A DNA stretch of 64,000 nt, taken from contig JACMZG010001911.1 of NCBI GenBank assembly GCA_018340805.1, forward strand, positions 33,173,214-33,237,213. Reading direction: 5' to 3'. Source of the DNA: Microvelia longipes (lineage: Eukaryota > Arthropoda > Insecta > Hemiptera > Veliidae). Shown here one piece after another: positions 23,153 through 39,178 of the stretch; the stretch's first letter is position 1, and each line of letters begins with the position of its first letter. The notes below the pieces were generated by a model. It was not told the DNA's origin. It searched no databases and was given only the letters and a program-made list of their open reading frames with translations. Both the position numbers and the translations under genes were made by a program.

Positions 23153-26100
23153 TTACTTAGTTACTAAAGGTTTGATCTGCAGGATGGTTGGAACAAGTTT
23201 ACAATATTTAAGGTACATCACTAAGATTTTAATGTTACAACTATAGGTACAATGGTTGGAATTAGAGAAGTAAAACTTCAAAGGAATGCTTAATAAAAGC
23301 TTGGAAAAGGGAAGGAATTCGGGTTTTAAAGGGACTGAAGCGGTGGAGGCCAAGTCTCTCCTTGACAAAGGAAAGCACGTAGCAGTGAAAACTCTTGCAG
23401 CATCTAGTAGTCTGCAGTCGAACAGAACATGATGAACAGTCTGAGGTGATGTGTCATTACAGATACACGATGGTGAATCATCTAAGCCAAACCTGTGAAG
23501 ATATGCCCTAAATTTTCCGTGACCTGTCAGGAACTGTGTTAGTTGGTAAGATATGTCCATATGACTTAAACTCAGCCTAAAGTCTACTGATGGTATAAAG
23601 TCCCTTGTAGCTACACCAGTGATAGAAGCCTGCCACATTTCTTGCCACATTTCCTTGCTTATCATTCTAGCGTGGTACTTTAAGTAAGTTAATGGAAAGT
23701 TGGTGTATTTAACCTCTGATAAGTCAAGTCTGGAAGCAGCCTTAGCGAGTTTATCTGCGTTTTCATTCCCTTCAATGCCGATGTGAGCCTTAACCCAGGA
23801 AAAAGAAACATTCATTAAGCCAGATACCACGCTTAGAGTGTTCCTGATCCTCTCAATAATGGGAAAATGATTGCTAGGATTGTTTAGGGCCAGCAGCGAT
23901 ACCTTACTATCCGTAAATATTTTTACTCTTATATTCTGACGGCGTGAATCTTGCAGCCACTCTAGTGACTTTAAAATGGCGAGTTGTTCCGCTTGGTTAT
24001 TGGAGCATAATTCACCTAAACGAAAACATTCCTCACTTATAACAAGGCCTCGAGAGTAAACAGCGAAACCACAGCCCACATATTTGCCTTCCTTACTGCC
24101 GTCCGTGTAGATTTGAAGATCTTCGTGAGTATTACTCTCAGACTGAATAATACTAATCGGACGATATTCTCCTGGGTGGTTCCAATATTTAAATGAGACA
24201 GGTCTGTCTAGTAATGCACCATCAAGTAAACCTAACGAAGCTCCAGATTTCACAGACTCTATATTACAGAACTCTTCCGTCTTAATACAAATAGGCGTGA
24301 CGTTAGCGATGATACAGGCGGCATTATAAGAAATAGTTCTATAGCCCTTAACCAACCTTATGGCAAACATTCTCTGAGCTCTCTCTAGCTTATTTCTGTT
24401 TTTCTTATGCTTGAGTGCGTCCTGCCAGATGCTAACGCCATATAGGACCATCGGAAGAAAAGCCCCTGTATAAATAATCTTTAGCGCATCGTGACCTATG
24501 CCCCAACGAACCTTAGCTGCTCTTGATAAGACGTTTACCAGCTGTAAGCTTTATCAGCGATATATTGAACGTGGAAGTCCCATGAAAGCCTGCTATCTAG
24601 GTAGACCCCGAGGTACTTGAGAGTCTCAACTTGATTTATAATGACCCCGTTAAGACTTATTGTAATCTGGGTATATTTTCTTTTCTAGTGATATACAACA
24701 GTTGAGACTTAGACTGATTAAAGACAACCTTATTATCTATTGCCCAGCCAGCTACTAACTCCATCACTATACTAGAAAGTAGTTCGATCTCTTGCTTCCC
24801 TTTTCCTGCTATAGCGACTATATAATCGTCGGCAAAAGCTGCTGCAAAAGTGTCCTTAGGGTATGGCAAGGAAAGTAAAGGATTATACTTGACTATCCAG
24901 TATCCAGGGGCACTACAACTTCCTTGAGGACAGCCTTTAGTAGAATCTTTGCTCCTGACTACGTGGTTTAAACATAACATGACTTTACGTCCTGAAAAAT
25001 AACTTTTTGCCATATTGTATAAATTTTTAGGGCACTTTAGGTCTCTAAGTCCTTTAAGAATGGCTGGCCACCAGGCAGCATCAAACGCTCCCTGAACGTC
25101 TAATGATATAATTATCACGTCATAATTAATATCTAGGTAGCTCTTTATAAAACTTGTAACATCTGACAATGCTTTAATTGTACTAGTTTGAGGACGAAAG
25201 CCATATTGCTTACTCGATAAAAGCATGTTTGATTCCAAAAAGTACATGATTCTATCTATATGAAGTCTCTCAAGAACTTTACCAGCAAGTGGAAGCAGAC
25301 TTATTGGCCTGTACTTTGACGCGTCCTCAACATCAGTTTTTCCAGGTTTCTCAAGGCAGATAAGTTTTTGAAACTTTCCAACAGGACGGAAAAAACCTGC
25401 GTGCAAACAAGCATTGTACAAAGCACATATTGTAAGCGGATATTTATCAAAAAGGCAAACTAAAATATCTTTGGAGAGACCATCAAGACCTGGAGTCTTG
25501 TTGGCTCCAATTCTACGCAACGCATTTGTTATTTCGTGTTTTGTAAAATCCATATCGTTCGCAGTATTTAACTCAATATTTATTTCATCACGCCACAAGC
25601 GGTGCACAGGTCTATCTTCCTCTAAAGCATCACGGGCAACGAAATGGTCAAGTAATACATCAATTGTTTCTTCAGAACTTCTTGTGTATGAGCCGTCAGG
25701 ACGTTTAAGTGTGGATATACATGTTGGAGATCTAAGTTTACCGGCAGCCATCTTGTAACATTCATTCCAAGGATTTTTTGTACTCGTTCCGCTACAAAAT
25801 TCTTTCCACGAATCAAGTTTGCTTTGCAATAACATTTCTTGATATAGTTTTTTTGATTGGTAATATTCCGCTTTTTTAACGGAACGAATAAGGTCTACTC
25901 GACTCCTTTGGTAACGACGCCGAAGATGAGCTACTTTCTTTCGGATGGCATCTAGATCATCATTCCACCAGCTAACAGATTTCTTCATATTTTTCTTTTT
26001 TAATTGATTAATTAAATGAAAAGAATCTTGACATGAATATTGAACGTAATCAAAAAGTTTTGTGACGTCATGGTCTAAGGTATGCGTATTTTTCATGTGA

Positions 26101-26955
26101 CTGGCTAACTTATAATCTAAGTTAATTACCCCCTCATCAACAGATAAATTTAAAAACTTTTTAAAATTAACTTCTAACTTATGAATGAACTTTGGCCAGT
26201 CCCCCTTTTTGGTATTAAACCGAAAACCTGAGTAAGATGGGTCACCCATATGACCAGAGGTAGAAATATCGTAAGCCAGGTACTTATGGTCTGAAAGGCT
26301 TTCGTCCTGAGCTACAGACCAGTTAGCAATAAGTGACACCATAGCCCCTGAGGCAACAGTTAAATCTATATAACTCGACCCTCTGATGGTCTCAAAAGTA
26401 GGTATACCTGAATCCTCATTGAGAAAAATCAATGATCTAGATGAAAGATATTCTTCCAGTTTGTTTCCTCTGTGGTTAGTTAGAACATCGTACCATGTTG
26501 TTGACCTTGCATTGCTGTCTAAAGCAAGTAATACTTTGTGAGAAGCACAAGATAGAACATAGTCAAGAGAAGGAAAGGCTGCCTCTATTGGCTGATCAAA
26601 AGGTAAATAAATACTAGCAGCATAAAACCTAAAAGAAGCATACGAAATTTCAACTAGAACTCTGTCGACATTTGAAGCTTGAGTACACATAGAAGCACCA
26701 AGAACATTGGAAACAACTATTACAGCAGTCCGGACTCTATCTGGACCTTTTGAAAAATTTTGTAATTATTTGGGAAGCCTGCTACTTTGTTTTGGCTAGT
26801 AAAAGGTTCTTGAATCAATGCTAGGTCAATATTTTTTTCAGAAAATATAATTAATTAAGTTGTAAGTTGCTTTTAATGAGCGCTGTAAATTGATTTGAAT
26901 GCATTTAATGTAAGAAAGACTCTGAAGTTGTTTATTTACACCTGTGAGATTGTTA
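23153..26955 (-). pseudogene. LINE ORF2: endonuclease, reverse transcriptase, RNase H; several frameshifts
   Basis: The endonuclease begins near 26905 with CIQINLQRSLKAT and IQEPF. After a frameshift near 26750 it continues with LDSNARSTTW, GSSYIDLTVASG and LSDHKYLAYD. The reverse transcriptase carries NKTPGLDGLSKDI, YRPISLLPLAGKVLERL, YGFRPQTST, LDVQGAFDAAWW, GCPQGSCSAPG and the catalytic FADDY. Frameshifts near 24680 and 24548 precede the last part. RNase H is complete in motifs: YTDGSK, QAEQLAILKSLEW, TDSKVS and GNENADKLAK, giving the D-E-D-D residues. A CCHC-like end contains CICN and HHVLFDC. The ORF overlaps the end of ORF1 in another frame. The same clade is present at 39175-42826. Confidence 0.85.
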
Positions 26956-27644
26956 TTGTCCATAGTCGATGTTTGTTTTGATATTTATTTATCAGTGATA
27001 AATACCTAGGGCAATATCTACTGAGAGCTGAGTGATTAGTCTCGACCTGTCTACCGACAGACACAAAACTATTATAGATTTTACAGTTATTACAGCAGTG
27101 TTGTGTATTATCCGCGGTACAATCGTTGAGTTTATGTGGTCCTGAACAAAGTGGGCAAATAGGCTCTTTAACTTTACACTCGCTGGATTTGTGTCGGTAT
27201 TTGTTACAGTTAAAACAACGAGTGACAGTGATGTTATCTTCAACTCTGCACAAATTCCAAAATAATTTAACACCTTTCTCAAGGAATACTTTTCTCAAGG
27301 TAGGATTAACTTCAATGATTAATGAATTAGGTATTTTCCCTGTCTTTATTTTTGATCAAAGTTATGATTTTAATTGAATCTTGTTCAGCAATAATGTCAC
27401 TATTTTGGTTCCTTATCACCTGATAAGCGTTATCAATATTAACCTCCTGCGGCACAAAATTAATTTTTAATCGAGGATTCAATTTTTTTAAAACTTCAAC
27501 TCTTAAATTGTCAGAACACTTGCCTTTTATTTCGGTACAAATAGTTTCCAAATCGTTTTTGGAGTAAGTTTCTACAATAACGTTACCGTCAGATAACTTT
27601 TTCAGGGCCGAGAACGCCTTCAAGAGTGAGTTATAGTTCGCCAT
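26936..27644 (-). pseudogene. LINE ORF1 (gag-like, CCHC zinc knuckles), truncated and frameshifted
   Basis: The first segment (27644-27327) carries LKKLSDGNVIVETYSK and LNPRLKINFVPQEV, typical of the conserved ORF1 core. A one-base frameshift in an A-rich run near 27345 leads to the second segment, with CFNCNKYRHKSSEC and CPLCSGPHKLNDC zinc knuckles and the end SALSRYCPRY. In the family ORF1 binds element RNA. The apparent ATG at 27644 is probably fortuitous, since the N-terminal region seen in the relative at 38675-39094 is missing. Confidence 0.8.
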
Positions 27645-27666
27645 ACGAAAGGGTAGAAACTCTTAC

Positions 27667-27667
<1 letters not shown>

Positions 27668-27739
<72 letters not shown>
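27668..27739. repeat. (TA)n microsatellite at the LINE 5' end
   Basis: Pure TA run. It is followed by AAACTTTTTTCGG, resembling the sequence right of other TA arrays in the window (AGTTTCAAAAAAAGTATTTT). Confidence 0.95.
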
Positions 27740-27742
<3 letters not shown>

Positions 27743-29956
27743 TTTTTCGGACATATTTTTTAATATCAGGAAGCCAATGGGCACCGATTCCACTCACTCC
27801 CACCCTCAACTTCCGTCATCCGAATAACCTCATAAGCGTCATTTTCATAATCAAAATGTTTAATACATTATTAACATTATTTTAATTATATAGGTCATAG
27901 AATCGAAATATGCACGAAAAAAATATGGAATCTAATTTAAAATCCATAAGTCAACTGTCCCAGGATGCTTCCATTAGGGCGCTATGCCTTATTGGTCAAT
28001 GCAATGTTCAAAGTTAAAAGGAGAGGTAGACTTTTAGAACACCCTGTATATGGATGGCTGATAAGAGTGTAAATAGATTATTTATATCTAGACATCCCCT
28101 TCACTAACAGAACCCCGCTTGCTCCTCGGGTTGCAATTTATTTGACTCCGCTCAGTCTACCCTTTCTGGAATTATATTCCTAAATATTTTTTTAAATTAA
28201 ACTATCTCTCTATAATTTTCATGCTCAAGCTAGCTTCCTCTTTTATGTAGAATAGAATGTTTGATTGGAGCCCAATAGCATTTAATAAACATCGTTTTAA
28301 CTTTATTTNNNNNNNNNNAAGCTTCCCCCTCCTATAGGAGATAGGGAAGCAAAAGACAGGTGACCTATATATTATTGTCCCATGGGCTCACCATCACTAA
28401 TGAGCCACAAAAAAACTACCATATAAAGCTGCTCAAAATATGATGTTATCAATAATGTAAAATTGTTTGGGGGGGCCCCCCATTAATGTTTTGCTCCCTA
28501 ATCAGACTTTGGTGTCACATTGGTTGAATAGTTTGCAACGAGAATGTATTGTAGGTTTGGATGAGTTTGTAAAATGTATTATCCTTTTCTTTCTTAGGAG
28601 CTCTTTATTGTACGCTCGCCTATGGGGCCTTTTTTGACTTGCCATCAGTGCCACAGAGTAGCACCTATCAATAGTTCTTAACGCATTAACCTAAGGGTTC
28701 GCTATTTTGCTGCATGTGAACGTTTTTGGTTGCGGATTGCTATACACAAAGTAGTAAGCGTTCTCAAAAGGTTGTTTCATTGTATAAAGGGGTTGTTCAT
28801 CAATGGGGGGGGGTGGGGGTGGTTCCTTAATATTTTATGCGAATTTAAAAAAAGACTAAAATTCGCAACTTGTAATATACATTTCTTTTTTTACTCTTTT
28901 GAAACAGACACATTCAGATAGGAAACTTATTGAGCTTTGAGCCTAATATGAATGGATAAATAAATACATCTTTTATTTCGCCAGTTATGTACATACATAC
29001 ATACAATAGCTTAGTCACAGATGAAATACAGTTCACCGTACACTTTCTAAATAAGAAAAAAATCATGAAAACTATCCATACATATATACCACACAGACAA
29101 GGGGAAAAAAAAAAAAAAAAAAATTTTTTTTTGTTTTTTGGGTTCAGTAGGTGCTGCAAGGAGGACATTTGTAACAAAAGTGGGGGTTGGTTTTTTTTTA
29201 CAAGCTTCCTTCTTTTTTAAAAAAAGTAGGAGGCAATACAAAAAATTAAAAAACTAACTTATAACTTGTTGGACAATAACTTCTGATACATTGTATATTT
29301 ATTTCTTCATTAAGCAATTATTAAAACTTTTTTTCCTTATACCATATATTGAAGCCTTGTTAACAATTTAAAGCTCTCTTTTGACATTTCTGTCTATATA
29401 GATAACCAGAGGTCATCAAACACTCAGATGAACCCCTTTTTGTAGTACTAATCTTGAGATTAACAAAGAAATTTTCAAGAAAAAAGCCTTCTTCCCTCTT
29501 TTCCCTGACATGGAAAACCATATATGAAAAAACGGATTTGTATATGCCTTCTTTCCTGTAATCTTTTCCTGAGAATTATACCGCTGTAATATGGATATGC
29601 ACTTAACTTATTTTGTATCTTGACATGGGTTTTTTTGAACAATATATAATCTATTAGGTCTATCATACAAATATTGTATAGGATTTTATTTTTTCCCCAC
29701 ATTTTATTTCTCAAAACCTTTATAAACTTAAACGGGAAATTTACTGGTTTATTGTAATATCTTTTTACATACATGTCATGTGTTTCATAATCTGGGAAGT
29801 AAACTTAGAATAACAAAATTGTACCTAATCTTAAGATGTTTTAACATTGAAAATAAGGGTGACATTCCGTTTCGGTTTTTTTGGTGAACACAATAACTTT
29901 CCATAGACTATTGGTAGAAGGTGAGAGAAAAGTAAAAATTATATTCACTATGATAA
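27740..29956. other. Repeat fragments and unassigned AT-rich DNA
   Basis: 27775-28050 is an interspersed-repeat fragment containing CTCATAAGCGTCATTTTC and ACACCCTGTATA; related pieces occur at 13965 and 58430. A run of ten N at 28309-28318 is an assembly gap. G-rich runs lie at 28470 and 28805, and A/T homopolymers at 29105-29131. A small fragment of the 5S-associated repeat lies near 29860. No gene is seen. Confidence 0.4.
28309..28318. other. Assembly gap (10 N)
   Basis: Ten ambiguous bases, probably a scaffold join of unknown length. Confidence 0.99.
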
Positions 29957-30560
29957 ACAAAGCCGCTTATTGTAATTAACTAGGGTTTACCATTGTCTCA
30001 ACTGTTAGATAGTCAGTAGCAGCGAATCCGAACTTAACTATTTTGTCAGTTATTAACTAACTAGCATCTCATTGCTCCTAACTGTTATATAGTTAAGTAC
30101 AACTAAAAGTTATAGTTAAAGGTTTAAAAAAATCCTAACTAAATATGTCTAGTTAGCTCTACAGAAAAAAGCTATTTGTAACTAACTATAGTTTACCATT
30201 GTCACTGTAAAATAGTTAAAACAGTACACTTAAAACTTAACTACTTCATTCTGTTATTACAACTGAAACTTTCACTGCCCATAACTGGTTGAACGTAGCG
30301 CTCAACAAACAAATAGTTGAAGGATGAAAAAAAATCTTTAACTAAATTCTTTCAGTTCGCGCTACTAATTTTTTTATTTAGATCCAATATTTTGACGTGT
30401 GATTAACTATAGTTTAGTTGACCACAACTAAATTATCTTTTAACTAAATTCGTTTAGTTAGATTGACAAACGTGTTCTTCTAAATTAACTAAATTCTAGA
30501 TGCCGCAAATAAAATTTCCTGTTTCACACCAACAAATATGCCCTTACTATAATTTAGTTG
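29957..30560. repeat. Degenerate tandem repeat, period about 215 bp
   Basis: The motif TAACTA(T/G)(A/G)GTTTACCATTGTC recurs at about 29980 and 30181, and a weaker form near 30404. The filler is built from variants of TTTAGTTA and AACTAAAT. About three diverged units. No coding sequence. Confidence 0.5.
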
Positions 30561-30814
30561 TGCAGAAAAAGTCATTTTTCTCTCAGTGCATGTTTTACTT
30601 TGATTAATTATAATAGTAGTATGTATATTAAAAAAACTTTCTTATTTATAAAATATGCCTCTATATGCATATATGTCCATATATATTGTATTGTATGTAA
30701 TAGTATTTCACCTCAAAAGGCTTTTTAAACATACTTGGTACGGTCTATGGAGATCAAATTAATTCCACTGTATATTCAATGTATCAATATATAGATTCAA
30801 TATACAGCTCTATG

Positions 30815-30985
30815 CAATATTAAAGATACAATGTTGTAGTTATAATATGTTGTAGATACAGTGTTATGTTATATGTTAGATAGATACAATGTTTTATGTT
30901 ATTTATACAACATATTGTAAACATATATGTGTTGTGTATAACATACATGACATTATGTTATGTACATGACATTTATGTTACATAC
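30815..30985. repeat. Low-complexity repeat of ATGTT/TACAT words
   Basis: Irregular repetition of TGTTATGTTA and ACATACATGACAT words. It is not a clean microsatellite. Confidence 0.55.
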
Positions 30986-30992
30986 ATTCGTT

Positions 30993-31622
30993 TTATTCCC
31001 AGCGGTCACCTACATCCAGTTACTGAAATCAATATTGCTTAACTTTTTTTATCCTACGAAAACCGTAGATATTTTTTCCGCATTGAAACAATACTTGGTA
31101 CACTTATTTATTACACTTGTATCACATGTTAACTGAAGTGTTTATCACTTTATACCATTTTTTTTTAAAAACCGTTTTGTAGTCCCTTAGTAAAAATTTT
31201 AAAAATTTTGATAATAAGATGAAAATGCCAAAATTGTTGTTTTTTATACATGTTTACATTTGTGCGAAATCTCAAATCGATGGATTAATTTTTCCGAGTT
31301 TAACTCGAAATTAAAAATTCTAAATTTTTGCGGTCTAAAGTCATTGTTGCGGGTTAATGAAGTCCGGTGAAATATTTTCCGATGGCTCAACTATAACTAA
31401 AAATTGGTTTTTTACTATGTTTCAACTCTCTAACATAAATTCATTGGAAGTACGATGATAACAGACACACACACATACAGACAATTTATGAAAATGAAAA
31501 CCACTCAGAAGGTTTAAATTCCCCTGGTACGGAAAATTTAGGCGAAACCTCGGTTTCGGATTTTTAGTACTAAAACAATACTTCTGCTAAATACCAACGA
31601 CATAAATGAGGAAAGTAGTTTC
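30993..31622 (-). repeat. 5S-rRNA-like interspersed repeat, nearly full length, reversed
   Basis: On the minus strand the repeat starts near 31622, with the CGAAACCGAGGTTTCGCC-like region near 31550 and the TGTGTGTGTCTGT run near 31465. It ends with the 5S-like core: AAGTTAAGCAATATTG near 31045, then TAGGTGACCGCTGGGAATAA at about 31012-30993. The usual tail after the core is missing. Confidence 0.65.
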
Positions 31623-31913
31623 GTCTCACATAAAAAGTATGTTACAAGACACTCATGTATGATACAATTATGTTTTGCTATCGCTACGTATTGTTAACAT
31701 AATTGGATTTAACAAAGTTATAGCATCAATTGTATTTTATTAATTAAAATTGTGGTACATTACTGCCACAATTATTTATAGCGTCCATCAAGTGGTTTAG
31801 TGGTGTCAAAGGAAATATAGAGTAATACTCATTGTAGTCTTTGGCAATATAATTAATTATTTATTAACTTATCAATTATAATTATTAATACCGGTGAACA
31901 GTTGATTGACTTC
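31623..31913. other. No recognisable feature
   Basis: AT-rich DNA downstream of the stop codon of the minus-strand peptide gene. It may hold that gene's 3' untranslated region. Confidence 0.3.
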
Positions 31914-33165
31914 TTATCGTTTTCCTGGCCAAATTCCACTAATGTGCGGTGGGCGAGCCTGAAAATTATGAAGTCAAAATAATATATTTCAATTGTATTG
32001 TAATTTTACGCTTTGCAGTGAACAGATTTTATTTAAGTAGATTTGGTGAAGTGAGTATAGGTAAATAAAAAAATGTAATGCCAAGGTAAGAATCAAATAG
32101 GTAAAGCCTAAATTTTGCTTATACACTTTCGAAGGCTGTGATACCAGCACTTCTTTGGAATACTCCACTTTATTGCTCATAGGGACTTGAAATTTGGTAT
32201 CAGCGTATTCTCAGCGTCTATATTCTATATTTTTGCTTAGAAATTTTTAAAAAATCTGACGATGCTACAAAGTCTGCTGGTTTTTATGTGACTTATACAA
32301 AATTTGGTTCGATTTTGTTAAAAATTAATGACATTATAGTTTGGGGCGTAAATTCGAATTATTGTTTGATAAAATTAAAGCAGTAAGATAACGTTGCTAT
32401 GTCAATAGTTAACATCATAAAGGAAAAATAAGATATCGCACTCGATGCTCAAAGGTCGATAAATACTCATTATAACCTAAATTAAAAATATTTTTCTTTT
32501 GTGTCAATATGTCAGTCATATTTTATCTCATGGTGGCAGAACATCCTCTTGGGTGTAAAAATGCAAAATTGTTATTATCTATTATAATGGTTGTTTAGTT
32601 TTTAAATTAACCTTTGATAATTAAGTTCGTTGTCTTATCATGTTTTTCCTTCATACTGTTTATCTATTGACCATAAAAATTCAATTTCATTCAATTTCAT
32701 ATCGGTCACAATGTTTATCAGAATCGCATCAAATTTGTTAAACTCCAAATATATTACATTTAGAGGTTTCTCTAATATTAAAATTGTTTTACAAAATCGA
32801 ATAAATATTCTGCTATCAAAATTATTTTGCAAAATATTGTTATCGCTGAATATTTTTAAGAAATTTTCAACAAAGAATTTTAAGAATTTTCGAGAAAAGA
32901 ACGATCAATTCTTTGATTTTTCACTGTTGAATGCTAATATTAAGTTATAACTACTAACTGATTTTATTTTTAAATATTTAATATGCATAGTAATAAAAAA
33001 AAAATAACTTACTTCATTTAGGTCCAATGATGTATCACCTCCATTCTTATCTGATTTGTTTTTTTGTCTTTGTGTGTCTCTTTTAAAAATACCGCTCTTA
33101 TTAATTTCAGCGGTAGAAAATATAATCAAAATACATAATAAGATCAACCAACATACAAATTTCAT
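31914..33165 (-). CDS. Two-exon small secreted-peptide precursor gene (copy B, ends IWPGKR)
   Basis: Exon 1 (33165-33013, 51 codons) begins MKFVCWLILLCILIIFSTA, a textbook signal peptide, followed by a basic, polar spacer (FKRDTQRQKNKSDKNGG). It ends in GAA before a perfect GTAAGT donor (phase 0). Exon 2 (31958-31914, 45 nt) follows a CATAATTTTCAG acceptor and encodes ARPPHISGIWPGKR and then a stop. The joined product is 65 residues. The C-terminal G-K-R is the usual signal for C-terminal amidation after cleavage at the basic pair, which would leave a peptide ending in IWP-amide; this is inference. The other gene at 49549-47826 has the same layout and a related end. A TATA-like TTTTATATTT lies about 35 bases upstream of the ATG. 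The family is not one I recognise; an effector or another secreted peptide is an alternative to a neuropeptide. Confidence 0.6.
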
Positions 33166-33654
33166 TGTTTTTACTGTTCTTTCTTATTTGGCAGTTAAAT
33201 ATAAAATGTGCTAGTAAAAGAACGCTGAAGTAATAAATAAGACTGAATAAATTAATAGCACTTCAAAGTTATATTGGCTAACAAAAAAGTTATTACACTA
33301 TCAACCTTAATCGTTTATTTTTATTTTAAAGGTTCAAAAAACTTATCAACATTCAATTGTTTTATAGGACGTGTAAAATTTATGGCCTTCGTAAATATAT
33401 TAATAAAAACTCCATAATTTTGAAAGTTTGATAATAAAACGTTATTATTATGTTTACTGTTTTTAATATTGTAATACATCAAGTTCTTTGGGGAAATCTA
33501 ATTTCCTTTATCTATTTAATACTATAATGCTATTAATGTTTTGCTTTATACTTAATCATTTATAATATTATGTTTTTTATAATATACCTTTTGGTATAAC
33601 AATTATTATGTGAACAAAAATGTCTCTAACGAACTAAGGACATTAGAGCCAAAT

Positions 33655-33795
33655 ACTTAAATTTGCACTAAAAATACAAAAATTGGATTTCACCTGGATT
33701 ATTTGTTTCAGGAGTTTTTATAACCTTCTAAGTTGTTATTGCCTAGTTGTCTGTCTGTATGATTGTATGGCTGTGTATGAATGATTGTTTCCGTA
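33655..33795 (+). repeat. Fragment of the 5S-associated repeat (5' part)
   Basis: Contains TTTCACCTGGATTATTTG and AGTTGTCTGTCTGTATGATT, matching the 5' section of the copies at 12500 and 57599. Confidence 0.55.
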
Positions 33796-33840
33796 ATTAA
33801 TGGCTCAGCAAAAATGCCAGAAATTCATGAAATGCGTAAA

Positions 33841-34536
33841 AATTCTGGCGCGGTGGTCCGCATGTCGGGCGAATTTCCTTTGATGCGTGTTTCCGTGCTT
33901 TTTATATAAGTTTACAACTACTAAATAAATAATTCCGGCGCGGTGGTCCGCTGTCGGGCGAATTTCATTTAGAATGCGTGTTTCCGTGCTAAACAACCCA
34001 TTTCTTGCTTATGCAAGAACCATGCCCATTGCGTGGTTCCGGTTCATGCTTTAGAACCTAAGCAGTTACTCAATTGTCAAGCACTGCTCGTAACTCATTC
34101 TGTCTGTATTTTCCAAAGGAAATGCGCATAACTATCCAGTTGGTTGCACAAAACTATGCCTCTAAAATTAGAAGTACGCTCTATTATTTGCACTAGTTTA
34201 AAGCTTAGTTACTTATCTTTAAGCTTAATCAGTTATCTTTAAAGGTTTTAGCGCATTTCCTTTGGAAAATACAGACAAAATGAGTTACGAGCAGTGCTTG
34301 ACAATTGAGTAAGTGCTTAGGTTCTAAAGCATGAACCGGAACCACGCAATGGGCATGGTTCTTGCATAAGCAAGAAATGGGTTGTTTAGCACGGAAACAC
34401 GCATTCTAAATGAAATTCGCCCGACAGCGGACCACCGCGCCGGAATTATTTATTTAGTAGTTGTAACTTATATAAAAAGCACGGAAACACGCATCAAAGG
34501 AAATTCGCCCGACATGCGGACCACCGCGCCAGAATT
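33841..34536. mobile_element. Fold-back element with 287-bp inverted arms
   Basis: The left arm 33841-34127 is nearly the exact reverse complement of the right arm 34251-34536, with a 123-bp loop. It begins AATTCTGGCGCGGTGGTCCG. Within each arm a unit starting at GGCGCGGTGGTCCG is present twice in tandem, about 95 bases apart. Open frames here are mirror images and not genes. A single diverged arm lies at 46740-46920 and a short piece at 62808-62850. No target-site duplication is visible. Confidence 0.85.
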
Positions 34537-34890
34537 ATTTCCTAGTTGTAAACTTATATTAGGTGAAAAAACGATAAAAAATGATCGACCCTTCCAGGAT
34601 GTGAACCCAGGTACCCTGAGTTTGAGTGGTTGTATTGACTCCGGACCACAGGCATTCATCTCAGAGGCCCAAAAAACATTGAAAACGACACCCTACTCGA
34701 AATTTAATTTTCAACGACCGTAATTTTGGTTTTCTATAATTTTTGTGGTTTTTTCGACTTTTTGGTAACTTAAAGTGGTCGTATCGACTTCGGACTGGTT
34801 TCATTCGATTCCGCGCCCAAATTACATTGAAACGACACCCTACTCGAAATTTTTTTTTTATCGACCTAAATTTTGATTTTCGGTAATTTA
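34537..34890 (+). repeat. Partial diverged units leading into the tandem array
   Basis: Two diverged copies of a ~165-bp segment containing GTATCGACTTCGGAC(T/C)GG and CGACACCCTACTCGAAATTT precede the array, which begins with the same segment. Confidence 0.6.
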
Positions 34891-38316
<3,426 letters not shown>

Positions 38317-38674
38317 ATGTAAAACAAATAATAGATAACATAATACAAAACATTGGTATAAGACAATGCCCTAGTATGTCATATATCCCTGTTTTTAATC
38401 ATAGAAAAATGTCTAAAAATTAATTAAGGGGTTTCCCAGTTTCTGACTTGTGTTCAAGACTTTGAATTGAATTTGAATTGTTAGGAATATTGAATTTGAA
38501 TTTGAATTGAAATAGAAGGAAAACAGCATTACGAAACAGTCCGAAAATTTGCCAATTGATAATTAAAAACCAGCTCTATCAGTTAAGTAAGTTAATTTTG
38601 AAGAATTACCCACCTATAATACTCTACGGAGTTCTTAATAAATCTTTGTTAATTGACATTGACAAGTTATTACA

Positions 38675-39178
38675 ATGTCACAGAGTAATACCCAAATTAA
38701 GTTCATTAACGCCCTATCCACGTTGAGAAATGTTCATCAAAGTGCTGGCAACTTACGCAATGATTGCAAAAAGGGTATCATTGATTCGATAAACAGTCTG
38801 AATGAAGTTTTTAATGACTTAACAAATTAAATTAATGATTTAAAAAGTAAATCAACTAGCATTGATTTGGAAAAAGAAACTAAAGAAATCATTCATTCTA
38901 GTTTTGCTGAAATTGTTAAAAAGCAAAACTTATCAAAATCCAACACAGCAACAACAAATCCAGTGTATAGCGCAATTATTAAACATAATGAGATTGCTAA
39001 TAGTGAAACCTTGCGAACAACAATAAAAAATGAGATAGATCCAAGTGCTCTTAAAATCAGTGTTACAAAATTCAAAGCTCTTCGGGAGCTTTGAAGATAA
39101 AAATCACACAGCCCTAAGCAAACATTGCCCTTGTTACCAGACATTAATTTCTAAATTCAAACAAAATACTCAATATGA
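38675..39178 (+). pseudogene. LINE ORF1 remnant with internal deletion of the zinc-knuckle region
   Basis: It starts MSQSNTQIKFINALSTL, has an in-frame TAA at 38828, then continues to KISVTKFKALREL near 39090. Directly after that, in another frame, comes NHTALSKHCPCYQTLISKF, matching the ORF1 C-terminus of the minus-strand relative (NHSALSRYCPRY). About 180 codons, including the CCHC knuckles, are missing between these points. The junction lies in a small palindrome, AAAGCTCTTCGGGAGCTTT. Confidence 0.75.

Noticed and set aside
32638..32832. Downstream minus-strand frame as exon 2 of the gene starting at 33165
   Set aside because: The available acceptor gives the wrong phase and an immediate stop; the exon at 31958 fits phase and ends in a plausible stop.
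31914..33165. Assigning the peptide pair to a known neuropeptide family such as pyrokinin, periviscerokinin or adipokinetic hormone
   Set aside because: The ends IWPGKR and LFPGKKKK lack FxPRL, FPRV or the W-G core with N-terminal pyro-Glu pattern, so no known family fits.
33805..34723. Matching open frames on opposite strands in the fold-back element
   Set aside because: They are the same arm read in both orientations; no domain or other coding sign.
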